Assembly: GCA_934178345.1 (NCBI GenBank)
Contig: CAKPQG010000007.1
Span: 1 to 64,000 of the forward strand
DNA length: 64,000 nucleotides
Direction of reading: 5' to 3'
Source: an uncultured Dialister sp.
GTDB lineage: Bacteria; Bacillota; Negativicutes; Veillonellales; Dialisteraceae
Numbering within the stretch: the first letter of the stretch is position 1; the number at the start of each line of letters is the position of its first letter. The notes beneath the pieces are model-generated. The model was not told where the DNA came from and did no database searches. It saw nothing but the letters and a program-made list of their open reading frames with translations. Below are positions 42,388 through 51,082 of this stretch, one piece after another. Both the position numbers and the translations under genes were made by a program.

Positions 42388-43668
42388 ATGAATAAAAATG
42401 AGGATGTCAAAAACTTAGCACAGAGCGTGCTGAAAGAGCACCAGACCAAGAAGCAGGGACGGCAGTTTGTTCTCTGGATTCTGGCATTGGTCGTGGGGGC
42501 TGCCCTTGGTTGGCTTGGGATCAAGCCTTTGAATGAGCTCTTTAATTTTATCGCGACGGTCTTCACCCGTTTGTTCCAGTTTATCGCGGTACCGACGATC
42601 GCGCTCGCTGTCATCACGACACTGGCTGCTCTCGGCGGCAAGAAGGAAACCGGCCGCATTTTTGCACACGCAGTCGTCTACACGCTTCTCACCACCGTCT
42701 TTGCAGCGGGCATCGGGCTTGCGATGTATCTCTGGGTGACACCGGGGAATCTGCCAACGGATCTGGCAAGTGCAGGGGCTTCGAGCGTGCCGCAGAAGCT
42801 GGGAACGGTCACCTACTATGACCACATCCTGAATGTCATTCCGAATAACATTCTGCAGCCATTCCTGTCTGGCAATGTACTTGCTGTCATGCTGATCGCC
42901 GCATCCTTCGGCCTCGGGCTTGCCTTCATGCCGAAGACGGAGAATCGCGAAGTCCTCCTGAAGGGCATCCTTGGTTTTCAGGAGCTTCTCTTTACGCTGA
43001 TCAAAGCGCTTCTCGCCATTCTTCCTGTCGGCATTCTGGCCTTTGCAGGGCAGCTCTCTGCCCAGATTGAAGCAGGGGTCATCGTAGGGGCGCTCGGGAA
43101 ATATACGCTCGTCATCATGGCCAGCAACGGGATCCAGTTCTTCCTCGTCCTGCCGCTCTTCCTCTTGGCTCGCGGACTGAATCCGATCGATGTTTTCAAG
43201 AAAATGTCTCCTGCCATTGCGGTCGCTCTCTTCACCAAGAGCTCGGCAGGCACACTCCCTGTCACGCTGGCCTCGGCAGAGAAGAATCTCAAGGCGGATC
43301 CGGCGGTTTCCCGCTTCGTACTTCCGATCTGCACGACCATCAACATGAATGGATGTGCGGCCTTCATACTGATCACTTCGCTCTTCGTCATGCAGAATGC
43401 AGGGATTGAACTTTCGATGACGACCATGCTCACATGGCTCATCGTCGCAGTACTCGCCGCTGTCGGCAATGCAGGCGTACCGATGGGATGCTACTTCCTG
43501 ACGCTCTCTCTCATGAGCGGTATCGGCGCGCCGATCGGCATCATGGGGCTCATCCTTCCGATCTATACCATCATCGATATGATCGAGACGGCAGAGAATG
43601 TCTGGTCTGACTCCTGCGTCTGCGCGATGACGGATCATGATCTGAAAGGGAAATTGAATCACGAATAG
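42388..43668 (+). CDS. Dicarboxylate/amino acid:cation symporter (DAACS family)
   Basis: 426 residues with about eight membrane helices and two re-entrant loops. SSAGTLPVTL is the HP1-type motif (polar SS-GT-P), CTTINMNGCAAF is the NMDGT-like motif of helix 7 and GNAGVPMG is HP2-like. Members import glutamate, aspartate, serine or threonine with Na+ or H+. ATG behind AAAGGAGGAAAAAG. The T-box leader upstream suggests an amino acid substrate (alanine-like if the specifier call is right). Confidence 0.92.
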   Translation: MNKNEDVKNLAQSVLKEHQTKKQGRQFVLWILALVVGAALGWLGIKPLNELFNFIATVFTRLFQFIAVPTIALAVITTLAALGGKKETGRIFAHAVVYTLLTTVFAAGIGLAMYLWVTPGNLPTDLASAGASSVPQKLGTVTYYDHILNVIPNNILQPFLSGNVLAVMLIAASFGLGLAFMPKTENREVLLKGILGFQELLFTLIKALLAILPVGILAFAGQLSAQIEAGVIVGALGKYTLVIMASNGIQFFLVLPLFLLARGLNPIDVFKKMSPAIAVALFTKSSAGTLPVTLASAEKNLKADPAVSRFVLPICTTINMNGCAAFILITSLFVMQNAGIELSMTTMLTWLIVAVLAAVGNAGVPMGCYFLTLSLMSGIGAPIGIMGLILPIYTIIDMIETAENVWSDSCVCAMTDHDLKGKLNHE

Positions 43669-43706
43669 AAAAACCGCTGTCCGAATGGTTTCGGACAGCG
43701 GTTTTT
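43668..43706 (+). terminator. Terminator after the symporter
   Basis: AACCGCTGTCCGA/TCGGACAGCGGTT stem, then TTTTT. Confidence 0.9.
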
Positions 43707-43711
43707 AGGTG

Positions 43712-44247
43712 AGGTTCAGGGTTAGCCCCGGGGGCGTGCCGCCCTTTGATCGGGGATGAAAGCTTCGCATAAATTAGGAATTAGGAATGCGGAATTAGGA
43801 ATGAAGGTGGCGGCTTCGCCGCAGAGTATAAATAGGGCGATGCCCGAAGGCGGTATTTAAGTCACTAGTCACCAGTCACCAGTCACTCCTAATCCCCAAT
43901 CCCTAATCCCTAGCTACTCATCCCTGCTTTCAAACTTGTGGTGGCGGCTTCGCCGAGATCCTTCGACTCAGGTCGCAGCTGTTCTGGCATTCGTTATCTC
44001 ACCTACGACGTTTCTCGCCGCTCAGAATGACGAAACGGGGCGATGCCCGAAGGTCTCTTGATAGCAGGTTTCTCTCGTATCGCCAGCCTTCCCCTCTAGG
44101 GGAAGATGCCCCGTAGGGGCGGATAGGGTGACTATGGTATGAAAGATCAATGATCGGATGTCTAATAGTTCCTAATCCCTAGCCACTAATCCCTAGCTAC
44201 CAGTCACCAGTCACTAGTCACTCCTAATCCCCAATCCCTAGTTACTC
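43712..44247. repeat. Large composite intergenic repeat block
   Basis: GGTTCAG start, GATGAAAGCTTCGC, AGGAATT heptads, GGCGGCTTCGCCGC, inverted heptad array with anchor CATCCCTGCTTTCAAAC, a GATCCTTCGAC...CAGAATGACGAAAC palindrome (43957-44037), a GC-rich unit (44088-44125) and another inverted heptad array. ~535 bp without a gene. Confidence 0.75.
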
Positions 44248-45258
44248 TCATTGCTCTACTGCTTTTCGGAGCGCCATGAGATTTTCTTCCGGCGCGGACG
44301 GATTGACGACGCAACCGGGGCCCAGGATGAGGCCTTTGCCATCCACCTGCGCGATCGCGTCCTTGACGTGCGCTGTGATCTCTGCCGGCGACCCGTCGAG
44401 GATGATATCGTCATACTTGAGGACACCGTCTACGAAGTAAGGTGCGGACTTGATGCCGGCTAAAAGGCACTTGTCTGTGAGGGCACGGGCTTCCGCCAGA
44501 GATGGGAAGGTATGGCGGTCATGCCAGTTGATGCAGTTGATGGGGTAGTCTGCGATTTCCTGAAAATAAATGTCTTCCCCATGGATGTGAGCGACATTGA
44601 ACCAGGTTTTCTTGGCGTAGGAGCGGATGACCTGCAGGTCGTAGAAGGCACCGAATTCCTGAAATTCAGCGGGGGTAAGCATCGGGCGAACGGCATTCTG
44701 CGTGGCAAAGAAGAAGCCGTCGACGCCGGCATCGATGTTGTAGCTGACGAAGTCAAGCGTGGTCGCCGTGATGGCCGCGAGGGCATGGTGGACGGCTTTC
44801 GGGATGGTCTTGATGTCTTCCAGAAGGCGATCGCCTGCCATTTTCTTCAGGGTGGAGAATGGCGAGAAGATGGTCTGAATGATCGGCGTGCCGGCTTTTC
44901 TGCGCTTTGCGAGTTCGCGGGCAAATTCGATCTGCTTGCCGTAGGTACCCTGAATGGCAGGAATGGCACGGACAGTATCGTAGTCTTCTTCGCTCTGAAT
45001 GGCGAATTTTTTCACAATCGGTTCTTTGTGTGCGTCGCAGTAAATGGTGATCTGGTTTCCAAAGTCCTGCGTGCTGTACAGCCCGAAGGGCATCATTTTG
45101 ATATAGTCGAAGTCATATTTTTCTGTGAGGTCGACTTCTGCCTCGGCAAGGGAAATCGGATCCTGGTCGAATGCGGAGAGGTGCATCCAGGCAGCGACCG
45201 GTACGCGGTCGACTTCTTTGCCGGCAAGGGCGGCTCTGACTCGTTCTTCTCTATTCAT
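44248..45258 (-). CDS. Uroporphyrinogen decarboxylase-family protein (MtaA-type)
   Basis: 336 residues. Opens NREERVRAALAGKEVDRVP, as UroD/MtaA proteins do, with DAGVDGFFFATQ and LILGPGCVVNPSAPEENL near the C-terminus; a likely metal His is in FNVAHIHGEDIYF. Heme-synthesis UroD differs in the substrate loop, so this is more likely a corrinoid:CoM/THF-type methyltransferase homolog. No corrinoid protein adjoins it, so its partner is elsewhere. ATG behind AAAGGAGTCCC. Confidence 0.8.
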   Translation of the reverse strand: MNREERVRAALAGKEVDRVPVAAWMHLSAFDQDPISLAEAEVDLTEKYDFDYIKMMPFGLYSTQDFGNQITIYCDAHKEPIVKKFAIQSEEDYDTVRAIPAIQGTYGKQIEFARELAKRRKAGTPIIQTIFSPFSTLKKMAGDRLLEDIKTIPKAVHHALAAITATTLDFVSYNIDAGVDGFFFATQNAVRPMLTPAEFQEFGAFYDLQVIRSYAKKTWFNVAHIHGEDIYFQEIADYPINCINWHDRHTFPSLAEARALTDKCLLAGIKSAPYFVDGVLKYDDIILDGSPAEITAHVKDAIAQVDGKGLILGPGCVVNPSAPEENLMALRKAVEQ

Positions 45259-45359
45259 AAAGGGACTCCTTTCTGTACAAGAAATCATGGGATTAGCCAT
45301 ATTATAGCATAGGAGAGAAAGGGGAACATGGTATAATGAGCAATATATACTTTGCAGCG

Positions 45360-45765
45360 ACGCTGCCGCTACAAGTTTGAAAGCAGGGATGAGTGGCTAG
45401 GGATTAGGAGTGACTAGTGACTGGTGACTAGTGACTAGGAAATTCCCGTATCGTCATTTCGAGCGCAGTCGAGGGATCTTTACTGCACTGCGGGAATCAG
45501 CGTGTATGCGCCGAGGGAAAATGATGCCCTGGTGCTGCCTCACATCAGACGATGAACGTTCTGCAATAAAGACCCTCGGCTACGCCCCTCTGACGACGGC
45601 GCGAAGTGCTATCAAAATTCTGCGGCGCTTCCATATTTTTATGCGCCGCACCACCATTTCGCATTTCTCATTTCTAATTTCTCATTCAAGCGAGTCTTTC
45701 ACCCACAATCAAAATGGCAGCACGCCCCACGGACTAACCCAGAACCCTGAACCCGACAGCCTTTA
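45360..45765. repeat. Composite intergenic repeat block
   Basis: Anchor TTTGAAAGCAGGGATGAG, heptad array, inverted palindromic unit (45451-45597), inverted hairpin module (45621-45655), CATTTCG/CATTTCT heptads and a CAGAACC series. No gene is seen. Confidence 0.75.
45451..45597. mobile_element. Palindromic MITE-like unit, copy 4 (inverted interior)
   Basis: Starts TCGTCATTTCGAGCGCAGTC, ends GGCTACGCCCCTCTGACGAC. Its interior is the reverse complement of the copy at 22815-22961, so the unit has been placed in both orientations. Confidence 0.65.
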
Positions 45766-45781
45766 AATTTAGGAGCTTTTT

Positions 45782-47374
45782 ATGAAACTGTTGCACACGC
45801 GTTTCCCTTACCTATATATATGCTTTTCTTTCTTCTTGGCGGCTGCGCTCTGGTACACGGTGAAGATAGACTGGCTGGATCAGAGAGGAGCACTCAAAGA
45901 AGCAGGGGACGCGCTTCTAAATTTTGAGGATGGGCCGATCCTTCTTCTGGGGACGGCGTTCTTTTCTCTTCTGTTGCCAAGGCTGACCGATTGCCTTTCT
46001 GGCTTTTCTTATGCGAGGAGAACGTCGGCGGATCGCACATGGTTTTTCCCTGCGTTCCTTCTGATGGCGCTTTGGCAGCTCCCCTTCCTTCTTTCGTTTT
46101 ATCCGGCACCGGGGATGAATGACACGGTTTTCATGATGGAGAATCCGCTCTATGCGAGCGTGCAGTTTCCATGGCTGTATTCGGTGATATACGGCTATGG
46201 GGCGAGCTGGGGGAAGGAGGCGCTGGGAAGCCGGGAGCCGGTCATCTTCCTCTTTTCTCTGCTGCAGCTTCTTTTGATTTCCTATGGGCTGACCGCCTTT
46301 GCCTTCTGGGTGAAAGGGCGCGTACATGTCCTCGCAGGATGGGGACTGTACGGGTACTTTCTCTTTTTTCCGATGGTGGGAAATTACAGCATCGCAGCGG
46401 TGCGCGATGGCCTTTTCTCGCTGGGGCTGCTCTTTTTTGTATGGCTCTTCCTTCGGCGCGCGGAAGGGGAGCACTGGGGGAGGGCGTCTCAGGGGATTCT
46501 TCTAGCGGCTCTTCTTTCGATGCTGCTTCGCAGCAATGGGCTCCTTGTCGCGCTCTTGGTATGCATGGCCCTCTTTTTTCTGGAGAAGCGGAAGGAGATC
46601 CTCCTCTTTTTTATGATTTTTGCTTTGATTTCCATCGTCCCTGCACAGATCATCCAGCGCACCCATCACTGGGAACCGCTCTTTCAGGAGTCTATGGCGA
46701 TCCCGCTCCAGCAGCTCGGGCGCACGATGGTGCTTGGCGGTGAGCGAAGCGAGGAAACGAAAACGCTGATGGAAAACCTTCTCACCGAAGAAGAGTGGAA
46801 GAAAGAATACTCACCCTATACCGTGGACTTTGTAAAGTGGCATGACCATTTCCATAGAAACTGGCTGAATGGGCAGAAAAAAGAATTCCTGTCGGCATGG
46901 GTGGATACAGGCCTTCGAAATCCGCGGATTTATGTCGAAGGCTGGCTGACAGAGACATATGCCCTTTGGAATCTGGATCCCTTCGAGTATGACGTGCAGT
47001 CGCGCTTCGGCTGGGCGCTATCGGATGAGAACACGAAAGATATGAAGCCGGCGGACAATGACCGCATGGCGACGGGGGATTTCCCGATGCCGCTTTGGCT
47101 CAAGGCGGGACTTGCGAATGTCTCGTATGAGGGAAGCCGGTTTGTTGGAACAGGCCTTTCCCTCTGGCTTACGCTCTTTTTGGGACTCCTCTGGATCAGA
47201 CAGGAGAGAACAACGCTCCTCTTTGCACTGCTTCCCCTTTTGGCAAATACAGGGACGCTTCTTCTTTCAACGCCGGCCTCTTCCGTCTTTCGCTACTCGT
47301 TCGCTTACGTTCTGTGTTTGCCGGTGTTAGTCGCGGTCACCTTGTGTCATGGTACGAGAGAAAGTGAAGAGTAA
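45782..47374 (+). CDS. Polytopic membrane protein (DUF6020-like)
   Basis: 530 residues with about ten to twelve hydrophobic segments and a loop region of ~150 residues (about 300-450) before the last ones. FYPAPGMNDTVFMMENPLY, FPMVGNYSIAAVRDGLFSLGLL and the RNPRIYVEGWLTETYALWN stretch resemble DUF6020/GT-C-type proteins involved in surface glycan handling. RBS AGGAGC. Alone in its transcription unit; role inferred from family only. Confidence 0.7.
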   Translation: MKLLHTRFPYLYICFSFFLAAALWYTVKIDWLDQRGALKEAGDALLNFEDGPILLLGTAFFSLLLPRLTDCLSGFSYARRTSADRTWFFPAFLLMALWQLPFLLSFYPAPGMNDTVFMMENPLYASVQFPWLYSVIYGYGASWGKEALGSREPVIFLFSLLQLLLISYGLTAFAFWVKGRVHVLAGWGLYGYFLFFPMVGNYSIAAVRDGLFSLGLLFFVWLFLRRAEGEHWGRASQGILLAALLSMLLRSNGLLVALLVCMALFFLEKRKEILLFFMIFALISIVPAQIIQRTHHWEPLFQESMAIPLQQLGRTMVLGGERSEETKTLMENLLTEEEWKKEYSPYTVDFVKWHDHFHRNWLNGQKKEFLSAWVDTGLRNPRIYVEGWLTETYALWNLDPFEYDVQSRFGWALSDENTKDMKPADNDRMATGDFPMPLWLKAGLANVSYEGSRFVGTGLSLWLTLFLGLLWIRQERTTLLFALLPLLANTGTLLLSTPASSVFRYSFAYVLCLPVLVAVTLCHGTRESEE

Positions 47375-47375
47375 A

Positions 47376-47475
47376 GGTACGGTGCTAAAAACAAAAGCGC
47401 CGCAGAGCTTCATGCAAATATGGAACGAGCGGCATTTAGTCCCCAGTCACCCGTCCCCAGTCACTATTTTCCAAG
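47376..47475. repeat. Short repeat fragment
   Basis: A diverged hairpin module (GGTACGGTGC...GCGCCGCAGAG) and CACTCCC-type heptads (CCCAGTCACCC) before the helicase ribosome site. Confidence 0.5.
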
Positions 47476-47485
47476 GAGCTAAATC

Positions 47486-50353
47486 ATGAATGATTCTCAG
47501 AAAGCTGCTGTTTCCTCGACCGGCCCTACGCTCTTGATCGCGGGGCCGGGGACGGGGAAGACCTATACCATCATCCAGCGCGTGCTTTACCTCATCCGCG
47601 AGAAGAGAGTGAAGCCGGAAGAAATCATGCTGGTCACATACACGCAGAAGGCATCGAAGGAGCTGACGACGCGTCTCACGGATGTGATGACGAAGGCGGG
47701 CATCGAGGTGAATCTGCATGAGATGTACATCGGTACCTTTCATCACATTTGCCGAAAGATTCTGAAAGAATTTCAGGAGTATACGCATCTGCCGAAGAAT
47801 TATCTGGCAGTGGACCAGTTCGAGCAGCAGTACATGGTGTATGAGCATCTTTCGGAATTTGCGGCCATCCCGGATTTCCGCCGTGTGGTACAGGATTCCT
47901 ATCTGAAGCAGGGGGAGCTGGTGAGGATTTCTCCATGGCGCCAGTGTCAGACGCTCTGCCGCTATGTGAATGGTCTCTCCGAAGAGCTTCTCTTGCCGGA
48001 AGAGATGCGGCGGACCTGCGGGAATGCACTGGGCGGGCGCGTAGAAGTGCTCGCGCGGATGATGATGAAGTACACGCGGCTCGAAGAAGAGGGGCACTTC
48101 ATTGATTTCTCCCGCCTGCAGAAGGAGACCTATGCGCTTCTTTCTTCCCATCCGGAGATCCTTGATTGGCTACAGAAACGGATCCGCTACATCATGATCG
48201 ATGAGTATCAGGATACGAATTTCATCCAAGAGCAGCTGATCCGTCTTCTGGGAGGCTCTTCGCAGCAGATTTTCGTGGTGGGGGATGATGACCAGAGCAT
48301 TTATCGCTTCCGCGGGGCGTCCATCGGAAATATTCTGGGATTTTCGAAGACCTATGAGAAATGCCATACGTTCAAGCTGGATACGAATTATCGTTCGCAT
48401 CCGGGCATTGTCCGCTTCTGCATGGACTGGATGCGCGGACTCAAAAGCTGGCGCGGAGCGGATGGGCGGATGTTCCGCTATGTGAAGGGGGACATTCATG
48501 CCGCGTCAGAGGAAACGGGGACGCCCGTCCTTCGCATCACGGGGAAGGATCTTTCCGAGTGCCATGCGCGGATCGCTGATTTCATCGAAGGGCTGAAAGA
48601 ACGGGGGCAGATCACGGACTATAACCAAGTGGCGGTACTCTGTTCGTCCGTGAAAAGCAATGCATCGCGCGCTTTGCAGCTGCAGCTTCGACGGAAGGGC
48701 ATCGCCTCCTACGCGCCGCGGGCGGGCTGGTTCTTCAAGCGACAGGAAGTCGAGTGGCTGATCGGGACGCTCCTATTGCTCTTTCCCGGCTTTTCGGATT
48801 CCATGGAAAATCGGGACGACATGCAGGAAACGAGGGGGATTCTCGATACATACTTCGAGTGCATGGGCGTCGCGCGGATGATGCTCGTGAAACCCGAGCA
48901 CCGAGCGCTGAAAGACTGGCTGGACCGCACGCGGAGTGTCATTTCCTATGAGAAGAAACTCCCCGCCTCTTTTTTGCACCTCGTCTACCAGATGCTCTCC
49001 TTTGCACCTTTTTCCGACATTTTGGACAGTGCGGTCCGGGGTGAATCGAATGCAGCCAGAAATCTGTCCGCCATCACGCGCCTGATTGCCCGTTTTGGCT
49101 TCTTCCTGCCGGAGAATCACGGGCATGGTGAGGAGACTGTGGAGGACGTGCATCTCTTCTTTTCCCGCTATCTGCGGCTGTGGTTTGAAAACGGTGTGAA
49201 TGAGTACGAAGATGAAGAGCGCTATGCGCCCTCGGGCTCCGTATCCTTCCTGAATATCCACCAGGCAAAGGGGCTCGAGTACCCCGTTGTCATCGTGCCA
49301 TCGCTCGACGAGAGGGCGCGCTGGGATGCGGAAAGTGACCTGATTTCCCGGGTGGTGGAAAAGGTGAGCGGACGAAAGCCTGCCGAGCCACCGAAGGAAA
49401 TGAAAAATTTTGATTTATGGCGCAAGTACTATACGGCCTTCTCCCGCGCGGAAACGCTCCTCGTCCTCGCATCTTCTCAAAAGAAGGGGGACACCTCGGA
49501 AGAATTTCAATGGATCATGCCCGCTCTTCCAGCATATAATGCGAAAGAAGCAGACTACCACCACCTCACCTGCCGCCCTGTGGGACGGAATGTGTTCAAG
49601 CCGCGTTTCGCCTTTACGTCGCAGATCGCCCTTTATGAAGAATGTCCGATGAAGTATCTCTGGCATCGCGTCTACGGCTTTGCAGGCACGCAGGGGAGCC
49701 ATGCCATGTACGGCGAGCTTGTCCATGAGACGATCGAGGACATCCACCGCGCGGTCCTCCGCGGAGAGGCAGAACGCGTGACGCCACCTGCCATTTATGG
49801 ATGGATGATGGCGAATTACATTTCCCTGTCTGATAAAGAAAACAGCTGGCTCCCTGAGGCAAAACTGAAGCAGGCCTTTGCAGAAATTCGTGGATATGTG
49901 GATTTCCGGAAAGGAAACTGGAATGATGCGCTCGCTGCCGAGTGTCCTCTTGAGCTGGTCAAAGATGACTACATTCTGAATGGCACCATCGACCTTCTCT
50001 CGGGAAATGGGGATCAGGTGCGGGTCATAGACTTCAAGACAGGGAAGAAACCGCCGATGGACAGTCCTCTTATGGAGAAATACCTGAGCCAGCTCAAGGT
50101 ATATGCCTACCTCGTCGAAACAAAACTTGGGCGTTCCGTGGAAAAACTCGTCCTGTACTTCACCAGTGATGCCGAGGATCCATGCGTTGTTTTTCCTATG
50201 AGCAAAGAACGCGTGGAGAAGCGGATGGAAGAATTCGATGCGACGGCAAGGCGGATTCTGGCGCGTGATTTTGCGCGCCGCTGTGAAATGAAAAAGAACG
50301 AGCTCCCGACGGCGTGCCGGTTCTGCGACTTTAGAAAATATTGCAAGAGATGA
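47486..50353 (+). CDS. UvrD-type helicase fused to a PD-(D/E)XK nuclease with Fe-S cluster
   Basis: 955 residues. Superfamily I helicase: AGPGTGKTY Walker A (~19), TYTQKASKEL motif Ia, MIDEYQDTNF Walker B (~235), GDDDQSIYRFRGA, TNYRSHPGIV, and SVSFLNIHQAKGLEYPVVIV near 590. The C-terminal ~240 residues form a PD-(D/E)XK (Cas4/AddB-like) nuclease: YGELVHETIEDIH, NGTIDLL and VIDFKTGKK supply the catalytic residues, and four cysteines (EECPMKYLW and CRFCDFRKYC) bind 4Fe-4S. AdnA/AddA-like end processing is likely. No partner subunit (AddB, RecC-like) adjoins it; single-chain activity is possible. Start behind AAGGAGC. Confidence 0.9.
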   Translation: MNDSQKAAVSSTGPTLLIAGPGTGKTYTIIQRVLYLIREKRVKPEEIMLVTYTQKASKELTTRLTDVMTKAGIEVNLHEMYIGTFHHICRKILKEFQEYTHLPKNYLAVDQFEQQYMVYEHLSEFAAIPDFRRVVQDSYLKQGELVRISPWRQCQTLCRYVNGLSEELLLPEEMRRTCGNALGGRVEVLARMMMKYTRLEEEGHFIDFSRLQKETYALLSSHPEILDWLQKRIRYIMIDEYQDTNFIQEQLIRLLGGSSQQIFVVGDDDQSIYRFRGASIGNILGFSKTYEKCHTFKLDTNYRSHPGIVRFCMDWMRGLKSWRGADGRMFRYVKGDIHAASEETGTPVLRITGKDLSECHARIADFIEGLKERGQITDYNQVAVLCSSVKSNASRALQLQLRRKGIASYAPRAGWFFKRQEVEWLIGTLLLLFPGFSDSMENRDDMQETRGILDTYFECMGVARMMLVKPEHRALKDWLDRTRSVISYEKKLPASFLHLVYQMLSFAPFSDILDSAVRGESNAARNLSAITRLIARFGFFLPENHGHGEETVEDVHLFFSRYLRLWFENGVNEYEDEERYAPSGSVSFLNIHQAKGLEYPVVIVPSLDERARWDAESDLISRVVEKVSGRKPAEPPKEMKNFDLWRKYYTAFSRAETLLVLASSQKKGDTSEEFQWIMPALPAYNAKEADYHHLTCRPVGRNVFKPRFAFTSQIALYEECPMKYLWHRVYGFAGTQGSHAMYGELVHETIEDIHRAVLRGEAERVTPPAIYGWMMANYISLSDKENSWLPEAKLKQAFAEIRGYVDFRKGNWNDALAAECPLELVKDDYILNGTIDLLSGNGDQVRVIDFKTGKKPPMDSPLMEKYLSQLKVYAYLVETKLGRSVEKLVLYFTSDAEDPCVVFPMSKERVEKRMEEFDATARRILARDFARRCEMKKNELPTACRFCDFRKYCKR

Positions 50354-50364
50354 TGTACAGGGAT

Positions 50365-50875
50365 GAGTGTCTAGGGATTAGGAGCCTCGAGTGACTGGTA
50401 GCTAGGGATTAGTGGCTAGGGATTAGGTTTGCGATACGAGAAAACCGCTAGTTTCAAACCTCCGCGGCGCTTTTGATTTTTATGCGCCGCACCGACCCCT
50501 TTGAACCTTTTGAACCTATAGAACCCGATGAACCTCTTTCACACGCAATCAAAGGGCAGCAACGCCCCGAGGGGCTAACTCTGAACCCTGAACCCTGAAG
50601 TTTGAAAGCAGGTATGAGTGGCTAGTGACTAGTGATTGGTAGCTAGGGATTAGTAGCTAGGGATTAGGTTTGCGATACGAGAAAACCGCCAGTTTCAAAC
50701 CTCTGCGGCGCTTCTATTTTTTATGCGCCGCACCACCCCCTTTGAACCTCTTGAACCTATAGAACCCGCTGAACCTCTTTCGCACGTAATCAAAGGGCAG
50801 CACGCCCCGTGGTCTAACCCTGAACCCCGAACCCCGAACCCTGAACCCCGAACCCTGAACCCTAAATAATAAATA
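50365..50875. repeat. Tandem duplicated composite repeat
   Basis: Two ~240-bp copies in a row (about 50370-50600 and 50600-50870), each with a heptad array, TTTGCGATACGAGAAAACCG, the hairpin module, a GAACCT series and CTGAACC heptads. Their order is the same as at 9230 and 25693. The rest, to 50970, is AT-rich. Confidence 0.8.
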
Positions 50876-50975
50876 TACGGTTATGATAAATGTGATACAT
50901 AGCGCATATTATATCATTACCCATCTATTCATATCATTTATTAAAACCATGATTGATACCAATTCATACAGACTA

Positions 50976-51004
50976 TTGATTTTGCAGCTTTCACTGGTTA
51001 AAAT
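50976..51004 (+). promoter_or_regulatory. Promoter of pyc
   Basis: TTGATT, 17-bp spacer, TAAAAT; the ~80-nt leader carries repeats of ACGCTAAAAGCG type. Confidence 0.6.
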
Positions 51005-51082
51005 AGTACTATCAAACGCTAAAAGCGCATCAGAATGACGCGGTTATCGTGTTCATTCTATTTTATTGAGAGGGAGAATCTC

